The position numbers and the translations under genes are program-made. 64,000 nt of DNA from assembly GCF_900460245.1 (NCBI RefSeq), contig NZ_UHIP01000002.1:744001-808000 (forward strand), in the 5' to 3' direction. Positions 18,201 to 27,653 of this stretch are shown piece after piece. The stretch comes from Vibrio fluvialis. Its GTDB lineage: Bacteria; Pseudomonadota; Gammaproteobacteria; Enterobacterales; Vibrionaceae. A model generated the notes under the pieces. It saw only the letters and a list, made by a program, of their open reading frames with translations, made no database searches and was not told where the DNA came from. Each line of letters begins with the position of its first letter. The stretch's first letter is position 1.

Positions 18201-21041
18201 TTAATTAACCGGGCGCGCCACTTCATCGACTAAATACAGAATCGACTGGTACGGAATGCCGCTGTGATGCGACAAGCCAATTTCACACGTACGGCTGTTA
18301 CTAAAACCGCGCGAGCAGGCTGACGGCACTTGCTCTTTCAATGGATGCACCGCCGCCGCGTTCAGCTCTGGAGTAGTAAACCCTTTGTCGCCCGCCCAAC
18401 CGCAGCACTGAATGTGCTCTGGCACCACGACATCGGTCACGCACGCCTGCACCAGTTTGAGCATCTCGCTTTCCAGCCCCATGCGACGCGAACTGCAGGT
18501 GATGTGCAGCATCACGGTTTCCTGTTTCGGTGTGATTGCCAGATGATCCAGCAGATACTTGCTGACAAACCCCGTCGGTTCGAGAATTTCCAGCGGCTTG
18601 GTGAACTGCTCAATGCTGCGTTTGGCGCACGGGCTGGTGTCCATCAGCACCGGATAGTCGCCGTGATGGCTCGCTTCCCACAGCGCCTCTTCCAGTTGCT
18701 GGGCTTTGCTTTGCGCCAGTTCGGTCATGCCTTTGCTGTCGTAGGGCATGCCGCAGCACTGGCTGCTGAGTTCGCTCGGCAGAATCACTTCAAAACCCGC
18801 TTTATTGAGCAGCGATAAAGTCACCTCTGTCAGTGGGCGCTGATCCTGCGCGTCGCTTTGCTGGCCCATATTGCGGCTTGCACACGACGGCAGATAGACC
18901 ACTTTTTTCTCACGGCGCGGCAGATTTTCGGCGGCCTGTGCCAGCTTATAGGTGTTGGCCTGTGGCATTTCTGGCATCCACAGCGGTGTTTTGCCTTTAG
19001 TCAGATTACGTAAGCCGTTGGTCAGATTGCCGACGGTTTTCTCACCCAGCGCCTTGGTCGTCAGTTGGTTCGCTTTCAGTCCGCTGCGCGCAATGGCGGT
19101 GGTAGCGGAGAAGTGATCGGCCGTCCAGCGCGCAATGGGGGTGAATTTCTGATACTTGGCGGTGCGCAGTTTTTTCACCAGATCGCCAGTGTTGATGCCC
19201 ACGGGGCAGCGCTCGGCACACAATCCGGTCGCGGCGCAGGTATCTAGCCCCTGATACTCGAACACTTGCTCAAGTTCGCTCGCCTGCATGTTTTCACCCG
19301 CGGCAATACGGCGCTGCAATTCACGGAACAGCACAATGCGCTGACGCGGAGAGAGCGTTAAGGTACGCGACGGACACACCGGCTCACAGAAGCCACACTC
19401 GATGCAGCGGTTGACCAAATCATCGGCTGCCGGCATCGGTTTGAGATTGCTGATGTGCGAATGGGGATCGGTGTTGATGATGACGCCCGGGTTGAGCAGG
19501 CCGCGCGGGTCAAACAGCGCTTTGATTTTCTGCATCAATGCGTAGCCGTCTTTGCCCCACTCCAGCTCTACATACGGCGCCATGTTGCGTCCGGTACCGT
19601 GCTCCGCTTTCAGCGAGCCCTGATACTTCACCGCCACCAGCTCGGCAACATCGTCCATAAAGGCGCCGTAGCGGTCGATCTCTTGCTGGCTGTCAAAGCC
19701 CTGCGTGAACACAAAATGCAGGTTACCTTCCAGCGCATGGCCGAAAATGATCGCTTCGTTGTAGGCGTATTTGTCGAACAGTGCCTGAAGATCGCGCACG
19801 CCAGCGGCGAGATCTTCAACCGGAAACGCCACGTCTTCAATGATAACGGTGGTGCCGACTTCGCGCACGGCACCCACGGCCGGGAACATGCCTTTGCGAA
19901 TGCCCCACAGCGTCGCCACCATACGGCTGTCGGTGGTAAAGGGCACGGATTCGAGAATGTGAAAATCGCTCAGCGCGCTCATGATCGCGTCGCACTGCGT
20001 ATCCAGCGTAGCTTGATCGCTGGCGTGGGATTCAATCAGCAGCGCGGCGGCTTCGAGATCCAATCCGGCGATAAACGCAGGCATGCCTTTTTTATCGGCC
20101 ACCGAGCGCATCGCGCGGCCATCCATCATTTCAACCGCCGCGACCGGCGATTTAGACAGCGTCGTCACGGCTTGGCTGGCTTGTTCGATATCGGCAAACA
20201 CCAACAGCGCCGACGCTTTGTGCGCGTGTTCAATGACCGTGTTGTAGGTGATTTCGGCGATAAAGCCGAGTGTGCCTTCTGAGCCGATCATCAGGTGCTC
20301 AAGCACCTCAATCGGATCGCTGAAATCTACCAGCGCATTGAGTGCGTAGCCGGTGGTGTTTTTCAGGCGGTATTTGTGACGAATGCGTTCGGTTAATTCC
20401 TGATTGGCGAGCGTTTCAGCGCACAGCGCTTCAAGGCCCGCAACCAGATGTGCTTTGTGCTGCTTGAAGTGTTCAACGCTGGCGGCGTCTTTGGTATCCA
20501 ACACAAACCCGTCGGCGAAGACGATTTTCATGCTGTCGACGGTGCGATAGGAGTTCTGCGCCGTCCCGCAGCACATGCCGCTGGCGTTATTGGCCGCGAT
20601 GCCGCCGATTTTACAGGTATTGATCGACGCCGGGTCCGGGCCGATTTTGCGCTGGAACGGCGCAAGGTATTTGTTGGCATCGGCGCCAATCACGCCCGGT
20701 TGAAGGAGGATTTTGTCGCCATTCTCGAGGATCTGGTGACCACGCCAATCGTCGGTCAATGTGATCAGCACAGAATCGGACACCGCCTGACCCGACAGGC
20801 TGGTGCCTGCTGCGCGAAAGGTGAAGTGAATACCGAGTTCGCCGCAGCATTCAATGGCAAAAATCACTTCGTCGAGTGATTTCAGGCGCAGCACGATTTT
20901 GGGAACCAGACGATAAAAACTGGCGTCGGTGCCGTAAGCGAGGCGCTTGGCCTCCTGAGTCACGATACGTTCCGGGTCGATTTTGCTGCTCAGTTTCTGT
21001 TCTAATTGACGATAATGTTCGGCAGTAGGTGACTGATTCAT
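18201..21041 (-). CDS. FAD/Fe-S D-lactate dehydrogenase (Dld-II type)
   Basis: 946 residues from ATG 21041 (MNQSPTAEHYRQLEQKLSSK); GGAAG lies 5 nt upstream, though in-frame ATGs at 21044, 21059 and 21074 are possible. Order of domains: FAD-binding PCMH type (RAAGTSLSGQAVSDSVLITL), FAD-linked oxidase C domain, two 4Fe-4S motifs (CIECGFCEPVCP and CAATGLCAERCPVG), then CCG cysteine-rich domains (SSQCCGMPYD and IQCCGWAGDKGF). It oxidises D-lactate to pyruvate and passes electrons to quinone at the inner membrane. It is the last gene of the lldP-lldD-dld unit. This is the large Fe-S enzyme, not the small E. coli-type Dld. Confidence 0.9.
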   Translation of the reverse strand: MNQSPTAEHYRQLEQKLSSKIDPERIVTQEAKRLAYGTDASFYRLVPKIVLRLKSLDEVIFAIECCGELGIHFTFRAAGTSLSGQAVSDSVLITLTDDWRGHQILENGDKILLQPGVIGADANKYLAPFQRKIGPDPASINTCKIGGIAANNASGMCCGTAQNSYRTVDSMKIVFADGFVLDTKDAASVEHFKQHKAHLVAGLEALCAETLANQELTERIRHKYRLKNTTGYALNALVDFSDPIEVLEHLMIGSEGTLGFIAEITYNTVIEHAHKASALLVFADIEQASQAVTTLSKSPVAAVEMMDGRAMRSVADKKGMPAFIAGLDLEAAALLIESHASDQATLDTQCDAIMSALSDFHILESVPFTTDSRMVATLWGIRKGMFPAVGAVREVGTTVIIEDVAFPVEDLAAGVRDLQALFDKYAYNEAIIFGHALEGNLHFVFTQGFDSQQEIDRYGAFMDDVAELVAVKYQGSLKAEHGTGRNMAPYVELEWGKDGYALMQKIKALFDPRGLLNPGVIINTDPHSHISNLKPMPAADDLVNRCIECGFCEPVCPSRTLTLSPRQRIVLFRELQRRIAAGENMQASELEQVFEYQGLDTCAATGLCAERCPVGINTGDLVKKLRTAKYQKFTPIARWTADHFSATTAIARSGLKANQLTTKALGEKTVGNLTNGLRNLTKGKTPLWMPEMPQANTYKLAQAAENLPRREKKVVYLPSCASRNMGQQSDAQDQRPLTEVTLSLLNKAGFEVILPSELSSQCCGMPYDSKGMTELAQSKAQQLEEALWEASHHGDYPVLMDTSPCAKRSIEQFTKPLEILEPTGFVSKYLLDHLAITPKQETVMLHITCSSRRMGLESEMLKLVQACVTDVVVPEHIQCCGWAGDKGFTTPELNAAAVHPLKEQVPSACSRGFSNSRTCEIGLSHHSGIPYQSILYLVDEVARPVN

Positions 21042-21101
21042 CATAGCTTCCAGTGTCATGAAAGAAGGCTTCAAAATGGAATTTCGAAGCCTTCTTGGTG
21101 T

Positions 21102-22238
21102 TTATCCTTTGACCAGCGACTCACGCGACAGGTCTTGAATGGTTTTGGCGCCGGTCAGCGTCATGGCGACTCGCATCTCTTTTTCAAACAAGTCGAGCAG
21201 GTTTTCCACCCCGGCCTGTCCTTGGGCGGCCAGTGCGTAAACAAAGGCGCGGCCGAGGAGCGTACAGTCGGCGCCCAGTGCCAGCATGCGCACCACATCG
21301 AGGCCCGTGCGGATGCCGGAGTCGACCAGAATCTTCAGGTCGCCTTTCACCGCATCCGCGATGTCTGGCAGCGCACGCGCGGTCGAAAGGACGCCGTCGA
21401 GCTGACGGCCGCCGTGGTTCGAAACCACGATGCCATCAGCACCAAAACGTACCGCATCTTTGGCATCTTCGGTATCCAGAATGCCTTTGATCACCATCGG
21501 GCCGTCCCAGAAATCACGAATCCATTCCAGATCTTTCCACGAAATCGACGGGTCGAAGTTCGCGCCCAGCCAGCCGATGTAATCTTCCAGTTTGGTGGGT
21601 GTGCCGCGATAGGTTGAGATGTTGCCCAGATCGTGCGGTTTGCCCAGCAGACCCACATCCCACGCCCAGCTTGGGTGCGTCATAGCTTGCATTACGCGGC
21701 GAGCGGCCGCGTTCGGACCACTCATGCCGGAATGCATGTCGCGATAGCGTGCGCCCGGCACTGGCATATCCACTGTAAACACCAGCGTGGTCACGCCGGC
21801 GGCTTTGGCGCGTTCCAGCACGTTTTTCATAAAGCCGCGATCTTTGAGTACGTAGAGCTGAAACCACATCGGGCGGTCAATCGCGGGCGCCACTTCTTCA
21901 ATCGGACATACTGAGACGGTGGAGAGCGTAAACGGAATGCCTTTGTTACTGGCGGCGGTGGCCGCCTGCACTTCGCCGCGGCGGGCGTACATGCCAGTCA
22001 GGCCAACCGGCGCGAGGGCAATCGGCATCGACAGCGATTCACCAAACAGTTCGGTCGACAGATCAAGCTGTGACATGTCGTTGAGCACACGTTGGCGCAG
22101 CGCGATGTCGGACAGATCGTCGGTATTGCGGCGCAGGGTATGTTCACTGTAGGAGCCGCCATCGATGTAGTGAAACAGAAACGGAGGCAGTTTGGCTTTC
22201 GCCGCAGCACGGTAGTCGGTAGATGCCGAAATAATCAT
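21102..22238 (-). CDS. lldD: L-lactate dehydrogenase, FMN-dependent
   Basis: 378 residues of the alpha-hydroxy-acid oxidase family. It starts [20 protein letters not shown], has the [16 protein letters not shown] segment, and the catalytic base and substrate arginine in [13 protein letters not shown]. The C-terminus keeps the FMN-binding [20 protein letters not shown]. It oxidises L-lactate to pyruvate with quinone as acceptor at the inner membrane. It lies between lldP (114 nt gap) and the Fe-S D-lactate dehydrogenase (60 nt gap) and is probably cotranscribed. Length and motifs match E. coli LldD. Confidence 0.96.
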   Translation of the reverse strand: MIISASTDYRAAAKAKLPPFLFHYIDGGSYSEHTLRRNTDDLSDIALRQRVLNDMSQLDLSTELFGESLSMPIALAPVGLTGMYARRGEVQAATAASNKGIPFTLSTVSVCPIEEVAPAIDRPMWFQLYVLKDRGFMKNVLERAKAAGVTTLVFTVDMPVPGARYRDMHSGMSGPNAAARRVMQAMTHPSWAWDVGLLGKPHDLGNISTYRGTPTKLEDYIGWLGANFDPSISWKDLEWIRDFWDGPMVIKGILDTEDAKDAVRFGADGIVVSNHGGRQLDGVLSTARALPDIADAVKGDLKILVDSGIRTGLDVVRMLALGADCTLLGRAFVYALAAQGQAGVENLLDLFEKEMRVAMTLTGAKTIQDLSRESLVKG

Positions 22239-22352
22239 AGATACATTCCTAATGTTAGCTCATACAGGTCAGATGCCTGTTTATCCCGGACAACCCGGAC
22301 GCTGCTGGGGGAGGCTTGGTGCGCAGCGTCAGGTTGGCGGGGTATCGTTGAC

Positions 22353-24047
22353 TTAAGAGTTCATTAACGCGTCGGTCATGTGGAAACCGTAGATCACGGC
22401 CAGACCAATTAATCCTGTTACTACAAGGTAGTAGAAAGTTGGAATGATGGTTTTGCGCAGTGTCGCACCTTCACGCCCCAACAAGCCGACCGTAGCCGAC
22501 GCCGCCACCACGTTGTGAATGGCAATCATGTTGCCGGCTGCCGCGCCCACCGCTTGTAGCGCGATGACGATAACGCTCGACACGCTCAGCGTTTGTGCCA
22601 CTTCAAACTGGAACTGGCTGAACATCATGTTAGAAACCGTGTTCGAACCGGCAATGAAGGCGCCCAGTGCTCCTACCGTTGCGCTCAGAGCCGGGAAGGC
22701 GCTGCCCACCAGACCCGCCGCAAAGTTCGCAGTGGTGACCGGCATACTCGCCAGATCCGACATGTTTACGCCTGAGTTGATGAAGATACGCACCATGGGA
22801 ATCGTGAATACCAGCACGAAACCTGCGCCAATCAGAGTTTTGGTCGATTCGCCCAGCGCCTGACCCATCGGTTTGAGGCTGCGCGCTTGCAGTAAGACGG
22901 CCAGCAGAGCCACGAACACCAGAATGCCGCCTGGTAGGTAGAGTGGTGCAATCGAGGCACTCACGCCCACTTCGCCGAGAATGTTGTTGAACGCCAGATT
23001 TACGCTCAGCAGCAGGCCTTTGAAATCCGCACTCACGCGGCTCAGCACCAGAATGACCGCCAGCAGCACGTACGGTAGCCACGCCAGCGCGAGGCCCATC
23101 GGTTTACCTTTGATGTCATCCAGTTCCATTTTCAGTGAGCCGAGCCATTCCGCTGGCCATTCGTTTTCCGGGCGGAAATCCCAGCTCTGTTTTGGCACCA
23201 GAAAGCCTTTTTTCGCTGCGGTGACGACAATCGTCAGACCGAACAGACCACCCACCAGTGATGGGAATTCAGGACCCAGTAGCACGCCAGTCAGCGCGTA
23301 AGGAACCGTGAACGCGAGGCCGGCAAACAGCGCGAATGGCAGGATGCTCAGACCTTCGGTCCAACTGCGGTTTTTGCCAAAGAAACGGGTCAGCATCATC
23401 GCCATCAGCACGGGCATCAAAGTGCCGACGCTGGCGTGGATTAACGCCACGCTGGCGGTGATCTGCTGCAGGTATGCGTCCCAGTTTGAGCCGTGCGCCA
23501 CCAGAGCTTCGGTGATGTTGTGTGTATCCAGGCCTTTGTTCACACCGACCAGAATCGGTGTACCTACCGCGCCAAATGAAACCGGCGTGGACTGAATCAT
23601 CATGCCCATCAGCACCGCTGCCAGTGCAGGAAAACCGATGGCAACCAGCAGAGGCGCTGCAATGGCTGCGGGCGTGCCGAAACCGGAAGCGCCTTCGATG
23701 AATGAACCAAAACACCAAGCGATGATGATGGCTTGAATGCGGCGGTCAGGTGAAATGTTGGTAAACCCATTGCGAATCACGGTAATCGCGCCAGTGTATT
23801 TCAGTGTGTTGAGCAGGAAAATCGCCCCAAACACGATCCACAGCACGGTGACGGTGATCCCCAATCCTTGCAGAACCGACGCCAACACGCGGTTGGCCGT
23901 CATGTCCCAAAATGTCAAAGCAATCGCCACGGTCAGCGCAAAGGCGACCGGCATGGCTTTTTTTGCTGGCCAGTTCAGGCCAACCAGAAGAATGGCTGCC
24001 ACCACAATCGGTGAAAACGCAACCAATGCTAATAAAGTGTCGCTCAT
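22353..24047 (-). CDS. lldP: L-lactate permease
   Basis: 564 residues from ATG 24047 ([20 protein letters not shown]), chosen because GAGGAAG precedes it; the frame reaching 24077 adds ten charged residues. It has about 13 membrane segments and family motifs such as [20 protein letters not shown] and [17 protein letters not shown]. It imports L- and D-lactate and glycolate with protons. It is the first gene of the lactate unit and is divergent from a LysR-type regulator rather than the GntR-type LldR of E. coli. Confidence 0.95.
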   Translation of the reverse strand: MSDTLLALVAFSPIVVAAILLVGLNWPAKKAMPVAFALTVAIALTFWDMTANRVLASVLQGLGITVTVLWIVFGAIFLLNTLKYTGAITVIRNGFTNISPDRRIQAIIIAWCFGSFIEGASGFGTPAAIAAPLLVAIGFPALAAVLMGMMIQSTPVSFGAVGTPILVGVNKGLDTHNITEALVAHGSNWDAYLQQITASVALIHASVGTLMPVLMAMMLTRFFGKNRSWTEGLSILPFALFAGLAFTVPYALTGVLLGPEFPSLVGGLFGLTIVVTAAKKGFLVPKQSWDFRPENEWPAEWLGSLKMELDDIKGKPMGLALAWLPYVLLAVILVLSRVSADFKGLLLSVNLAFNNILGEVGVSASIAPLYLPGGILVFVALLAVLLQARSLKPMGQALGESTKTLIGAGFVLVFTIPMVRIFINSGVNMSDLASMPVTTANFAAGLVGSAFPALSATVGALGAFIAGSNTVSNMMFSQFQFEVAQTLSVSSVIVIALQAVGAAAGNMIAIHNVVAASATVGLLGREGATLRKTIIPTFYYLVVTGLIGLAVIYGFHMTDALMNS

Positions 24048-24251
24048 GGAATACTTCCTCGTCCTTGAGCTCTCCATCCGTAAATGATGGCTTAACGCGT
24101 GCTGTAGGATACGGGTTAAGACGTTAGAGCTCGGTGTTACAAATTTTTATAGTTGTGATGGGTTTGTTAATTCGGCGTGAATGTACCCCTTTATTTTTTG
24201 GTGATATAGGGAAATAATGAAAATAATTAGTTCCAAAATTGGCATAATCGA

Positions 24252-25151
24252 ATGCGTGCAGACGACTTAATTCTGTTTTCTCAGGTGGTAGAGCTGGGCA
24301 GTTTTAGTAAGGTAGCTGAACAAAATAACCTTACGAATTCGGTAGTTAGTAAAAGAATGGCGCGACTGGAAGAGGAATTGGGCGTTCAGCTATTATATCG
24401 AACAACGCGTAAATTGACCCTGACCGAAGCGGGCAAGGCGTTGCTGGCGAGTGCGAAAAATGTGAAGCAAGCCACTCAGGAGGCGATGGATGCGGTGGCG
24501 GGGTTTGGCGAAAATGTCAGCGGTCACATACGCATGTCGGTGCCCAGTATCTCGGGTGATTTGATTCTGGCTGACGCGGTGGCGGAATTTTGTAACCTGC
24601 ATCCGGGGCTGACGGTGGAAATGTCGCTCGATAACCGCTTCGTTGATCTGGTGGAAGGTGGCTTTGATTTGGTGATCCGCACGGGTTATCTCGAAGATTC
24701 CAGCCTCATCGCGCGCCATATTCTGGATTCACAATGGGTGGTATGCGCGTCGCCATCCTACATTGCGCGTAACGGCAAACCGATTAAGCCGGAAGATTTG
24801 GTCAATCATAACTGCCTGCAATACGCTTACCAGACGACAGGGGCGACCGATTGGGAGTTCAAAAGCGCCAAAGGCAACTACATTGTGCGCGTGTCAGGAA
24901 CCTTCACGACGGATAATGCTACGGCGCTGCGTAAGGCGGCGCTCGGTGGTCATGGCATTGCTTACGTACCGCGTTGCTTGGTGTATCACGATTTTCGTAA
25001 TGGTGAGCTGGTGGACATTTTCCCGGAGCAGGTCGGCAAGAAACTCGGCATCTACGCGGTGTATCCGTTTACCCGCCAACCGCCGAACAAAGTCCGTTTG
25101 CTGATTGAACACATTCGCGCCCGTTACTTGGCCATTTCCCACTATTTCTGA
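24252..25151 (+). CDS. LysR-family regulator, probably of the lactate operon
   Basis: 299 residues. The N-terminal HTH is SFSKVAEQNNLTNSVVSKRM, followed by LEEELGVQLLYRTTRKLTLT and a LysR substrate domain with the FVDLVEGGFDLVIRTGYLED segment typical of the CrgA/DsdC-like branch. The ATG at 24252 is the only sensible start. It is divergent from lldP across a 204-bp AT-rich gap and is therefore the likely activator of lactate use. The inducer (lactate or pyruvate) is an inference from position. Confidence 0.85.
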   Translation: MRADDLILFSQVVELGSFSKVAEQNNLTNSVVSKRMARLEEELGVQLLYRTTRKLTLTEAGKALLASAKNVKQATQEAMDAVAGFGENVSGHIRMSVPSISGDLILADAVAEFCNLHPGLTVEMSLDNRFVDLVEGGFDLVIRTGYLEDSSLIARHILDSQWVVCASPSYIARNGKPIKPEDLVNHNCLQYAYQTTGATDWEFKSAKGNYIVRVSGTFTTDNATALRKAALGGHGIAYVPRCLVYHDFRNGELVDIFPEQVGKKLGIYAVYPFTRQPPNKVRLLIEHIRARYLAISHYF

Positions 25152-25198
25152 GCTTTTTACTGTCGGTTCGTTGTTATCGGTTCGCACCAGAAAAGAAA

Positions 25199-25220
25199 AA
25201 TGCCGCATCCGTGCGGCATT
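25199..25220 (-). terminator. Terminator of the ABC ATPase gene
   Basis: Stem AATGCCGCA / TGCGGCATT; on the minus strand it is followed by TTTTCTTTTC, 70 bp beyond the ABC stop codon. Confidence 0.7.
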
Positions 25221-25291
25221 ATCGATCGGCGGCCAAACCGATATCAATCATATTGACGGCGCCAGTATGGCGACGCTCAATGACAGTTTGA

Positions 25292-26911
25292 TTACGCGGC
25301 GACCTCGTCTTCGATATCAAACGAAGCGGCAATCAGTTTCTTGGTGTAGTCGTGCTGCGGACGATGGAAAATATCCTCGGCGCTGCCTTGTTCCATCACT
25401 TCGCCTTTTTGCATCACCATCACGCGATCCGACAGCGCTTTCACCACGCTGAGGTCGTGGCTGATGAACAGAAAACCGATATTTCGGCGCTGTTGAATGT
25501 CTTTGAGCAAGTCAATCACGGTCAGCTGCACCGAACGGTCGAGGGCCGAGGTCGGTTCGTCGAGCAGAATGAATGATGGTTCCAGGATCAGCGTGCGCGC
25601 GATCGCAATGCGTTGACGCTGACCCCCAGAAAACTCGTGCGGATAGCGGTTGATCGCGCTGGCATCCAGACGCACCTCTTCCAGTGCTTTGCGTGCCCGT
25701 TGCAGACGTTCAGCTTTGCTGATGTGCGGTTGATGCACCAGCAATCCTTCGGTGATGATTTCGCCGACCGTCATGCGCGGCGACAGGGAACCGTAGGGAT
25801 CCTGAAACACCATCTGAATGTCTTTTTTCAGCGTCAGGCGCTGCACTTCGCTCAGCTTGCGATAGTCCATGCCTTTAAACTCAATTTCGCCTGTTGATGG
25901 CAGCAGGCCGATCAGTGCGCGGCCCAGTGTCGATTTGCCGCTGCCGGACTCGCCGACAATGCCGAGCGTTTCACCCTGTTTGAGTTCCAGTGAAATGCCT
26001 TTCACTGCTTCGAAATACTGATTCCGGCTGGCAATAAAATGCGGTTTGATCAGGAATTTGACCCGAATGTCGCTTGCTTTGAGCAGCGCGGGTGCATTCG
26101 CATCAACCGGATCTTTGCTGCCTTTAGGAATGGCGTTAATCAGCATACGGGTGTAGTCGTGCTTGGCGTTAGTAAACAGCTCTTGAGTGTCACCTTCTTC
26201 GACCACATCGCCTTTGCACATCACCAGTACGCGGTCCGCGACATAACGCACCACGCTCAAATCGTGGGTGATGAACAAAATCGCCATGCCCATTTTGCTC
26301 TGAATCTCTTTGATGAGCTTGAGCACTTCCGCCTGCACCGTCACGTCCAGTGCGGTGGTTGGCTCGTCGGCTATCAGAATGTCGGGCTCGTTGATCAGCG
26401 CCATCGCAATCATGATGCGTTGTAATTGGCCGCCGGAAAATTCGTGCGGATACTTGCTGTATGCCTGCTGCGGATTTGGCAAGTGCACCAGTTCAAACAA
26501 CTCCAACACGCGCTGTTTGGCCTGAGCCATCGACACGTTGCGGTGACACATCATCGCTTCTGCTACCTGAATGCCCACGCGCAGGTAAGGATTGAGCGAG
26601 GTCATTGGTTCCTGAAAAATCATCCCGATGCGATCGCCGCGCACCCGGCGCATCTGCACTTCGCTTTTTTCCAGCAGCTCTTCGCCTTCAAACACGATGC
26701 TCGACTGGGCATCAATCCGGGCATTGTTAGGCAACAGTTGCATCAGCGCGTTGGTTGAAACGGATTTGCCACTGCCGGACTCTCCGACGATGGCCAGCGT
26801 TTCACCGACATTCAGTTCGAAATTGACATTGTTGACCGCATTAACCACGCCGTCATTGGTTTGAAAACTGACCGACAGGTTTCGGACCTGCAACAGAGGA
26901 GAGTGTGACAT
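25292..26911 (-). CDS. Peptide-type ABC transporter, double ATPase protein
   Basis: 539 residues holding two complete nucleotide-binding domains, as in YejF or a DppD-DppF fusion. Domain 1: Walker A GESGSGKSVS, signature FSGGQLQR, Walker B ILIADEPTTALD. Domain 2: GESGSGKSTL, FSGGQRQR, FILLDEPTSALD. Oligopeptide-family C-terminal extensions follow each. It energises uptake of peptides, or of peptide-like or metal-chelate substrates, at the inner membrane. No permease or binding-protein gene is near, so it must act with partners elsewhere. It is 12 nt downstream of a TPR-like gene and under a Fur-like site. Confidence 0.92.
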   Translation of the reverse strand: MSHSPLLQVRNLSVSFQTNDGVVNAVNNVNFELNVGETLAIVGESGSGKSVSTNALMQLLPNNARIDAQSSIVFEGEELLEKSEVQMRRVRGDRIGMIFQEPMTSLNPYLRVGIQVAEAMMCHRNVSMAQAKQRVLELFELVHLPNPQQAYSKYPHEFSGGQLQRIMIAMALINEPDILIADEPTTALDVTVQAEVLKLIKEIQSKMGMAILFITHDLSVVRYVADRVLVMCKGDVVEEGDTQELFTNAKHDYTRMLINAIPKGSKDPVDANAPALLKASDIRVKFLIKPHFIASRNQYFEAVKGISLELKQGETLGIVGESGSGKSTLGRALIGLLPSTGEIEFKGMDYRKLSEVQRLTLKKDIQMVFQDPYGSLSPRMTVGEIITEGLLVHQPHISKAERLQRARKALEEVRLDASAINRYPHEFSGGQRQRIAIARTLILEPSFILLDEPTSALDRSVQLTVIDLLKDIQQRRNIGFLFISHDLSVVKALSDRVMVMQKGEVMEQGSAEDIFHRPQHDYTKKLIAASFDIEDEVAA

Positions 26912-26923
26912 TGTACATCCTTA

Positions 26924-27418
26924 TCAATTGATCACGGGTGCGCCGCTTTGCAGCTCGCGATAAGACTTCAGTTGGGTGAAATAGTGGTGTGCTTTTTCCA
27001 CCTGTTCATATTCCAGTTGCCAAGAGGCATTGCGCTGCGCGAGACAGAACGCGCCGATGTGACGCAGCAAATCATTACTGTTTTTTTCCAGCACAGGAGA
27101 GACGGCGGCGACCAAATCCGATTCTTCAATCGACATGAACTGCAGCAGCGCATAGGACTGATTAAGTACCTCAAACGCACGCTGGTACTGACCCATGTTG
27201 TTGAGGATTTCTGACTGATAAACCGCCGCGTCGCGCAATCCGGCGATCAGGCAGCTCATCTGACAGGGCTTGGTGTTCTCGTCGTGCGTAGCATGCTGAA
27301 TGTGGTGCGGCAGATGATGCAGCACATCCTCAAACAAATAGTGTGCCTGCGGCCAGTGGCCCTGTTCGAGCAATTTTTCCGCCTGAAGATACGTGGTCCA
27401 ACATTGTTGCAGATTCAT
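26924..27418 (-). CDS. TPR-like hypothetical protein, co-operonic with ABC ATPase
   Basis: 164 residues from ATG 27418 (MNLQQCWTTYLQAEKLLEQG), fixed by AGGAGGCGG 3-10 nt upstream. The sequence is all helical with TPR-like spacing (AEKLLEQGHWPQAHYLFEDV; QSEILNNMGQYQRAFEVLNQ), and it has three cysteines. There is no signal peptide or membrane segment. It is the first gene of the unit with the double ATPase, just behind a Fur-like box, so it may be part of an iron-responsive response. Specific function unknown. Confidence 0.72.
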   Translation of the reverse strand: MNLQQCWTTYLQAEKLLEQGHWPQAHYLFEDVLHHLPHHIQHATHDENTKPCQMSCLIAGLRDAAVYQSEILNNMGQYQRAFEVLNQSYALLQFMSIEESDLVAAVSPVLEKNSNDLLRHIGAFCLAQRNASWQLEYEQVEKAHHYFTQLKSYRELQSGAPVIN

Positions 27419-27449
27419 AGTCCGCCTCCTGTGCATCGATGGAGAATAT

Positions 27450-27491
27450 TTAAATGCAAATAAATATCAATTGCAAATGATTGTCATTTTT
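27450..27491. promoter_or_regulatory. Fur-box-like site upstream of TPR/ABC operon
   Basis: GCAAATGATTGTCATTTTT at 27473-27491 matches 13 of 19 positions of the classical Fur consensus, including the TGAT and TCAT core. An AT-rich second half-site, AATGCAAATAAATATCAATT, sits directly beside it. The pair lies 32-73 bp upstream of the TPR-like gene's start, where a repressor would block its promoter. Confidence 0.65.
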
Positions 27492-27653
27492 AAGTTGGAT
27501 ATTGTTCGCCGCAGTGATTACCCGCTTGAGGGTGCAAATTGATTATTATTTGTTCGCTTGAGCGCGAATCCAGTCTAAGTCACTAAAAAGTCAATGCTTT
27601 ACATCTACACTTAGGCTACAAAACAAGAAGTATAAATACCAAAGGAGGGGAGT

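Noticed and set aside
27540..27653. Heat-shock (sigma-32) promoter for the Lon-like protease
   Set aside because: A CTTGAG motif is present but no matching -10 element at the right distance could be found.
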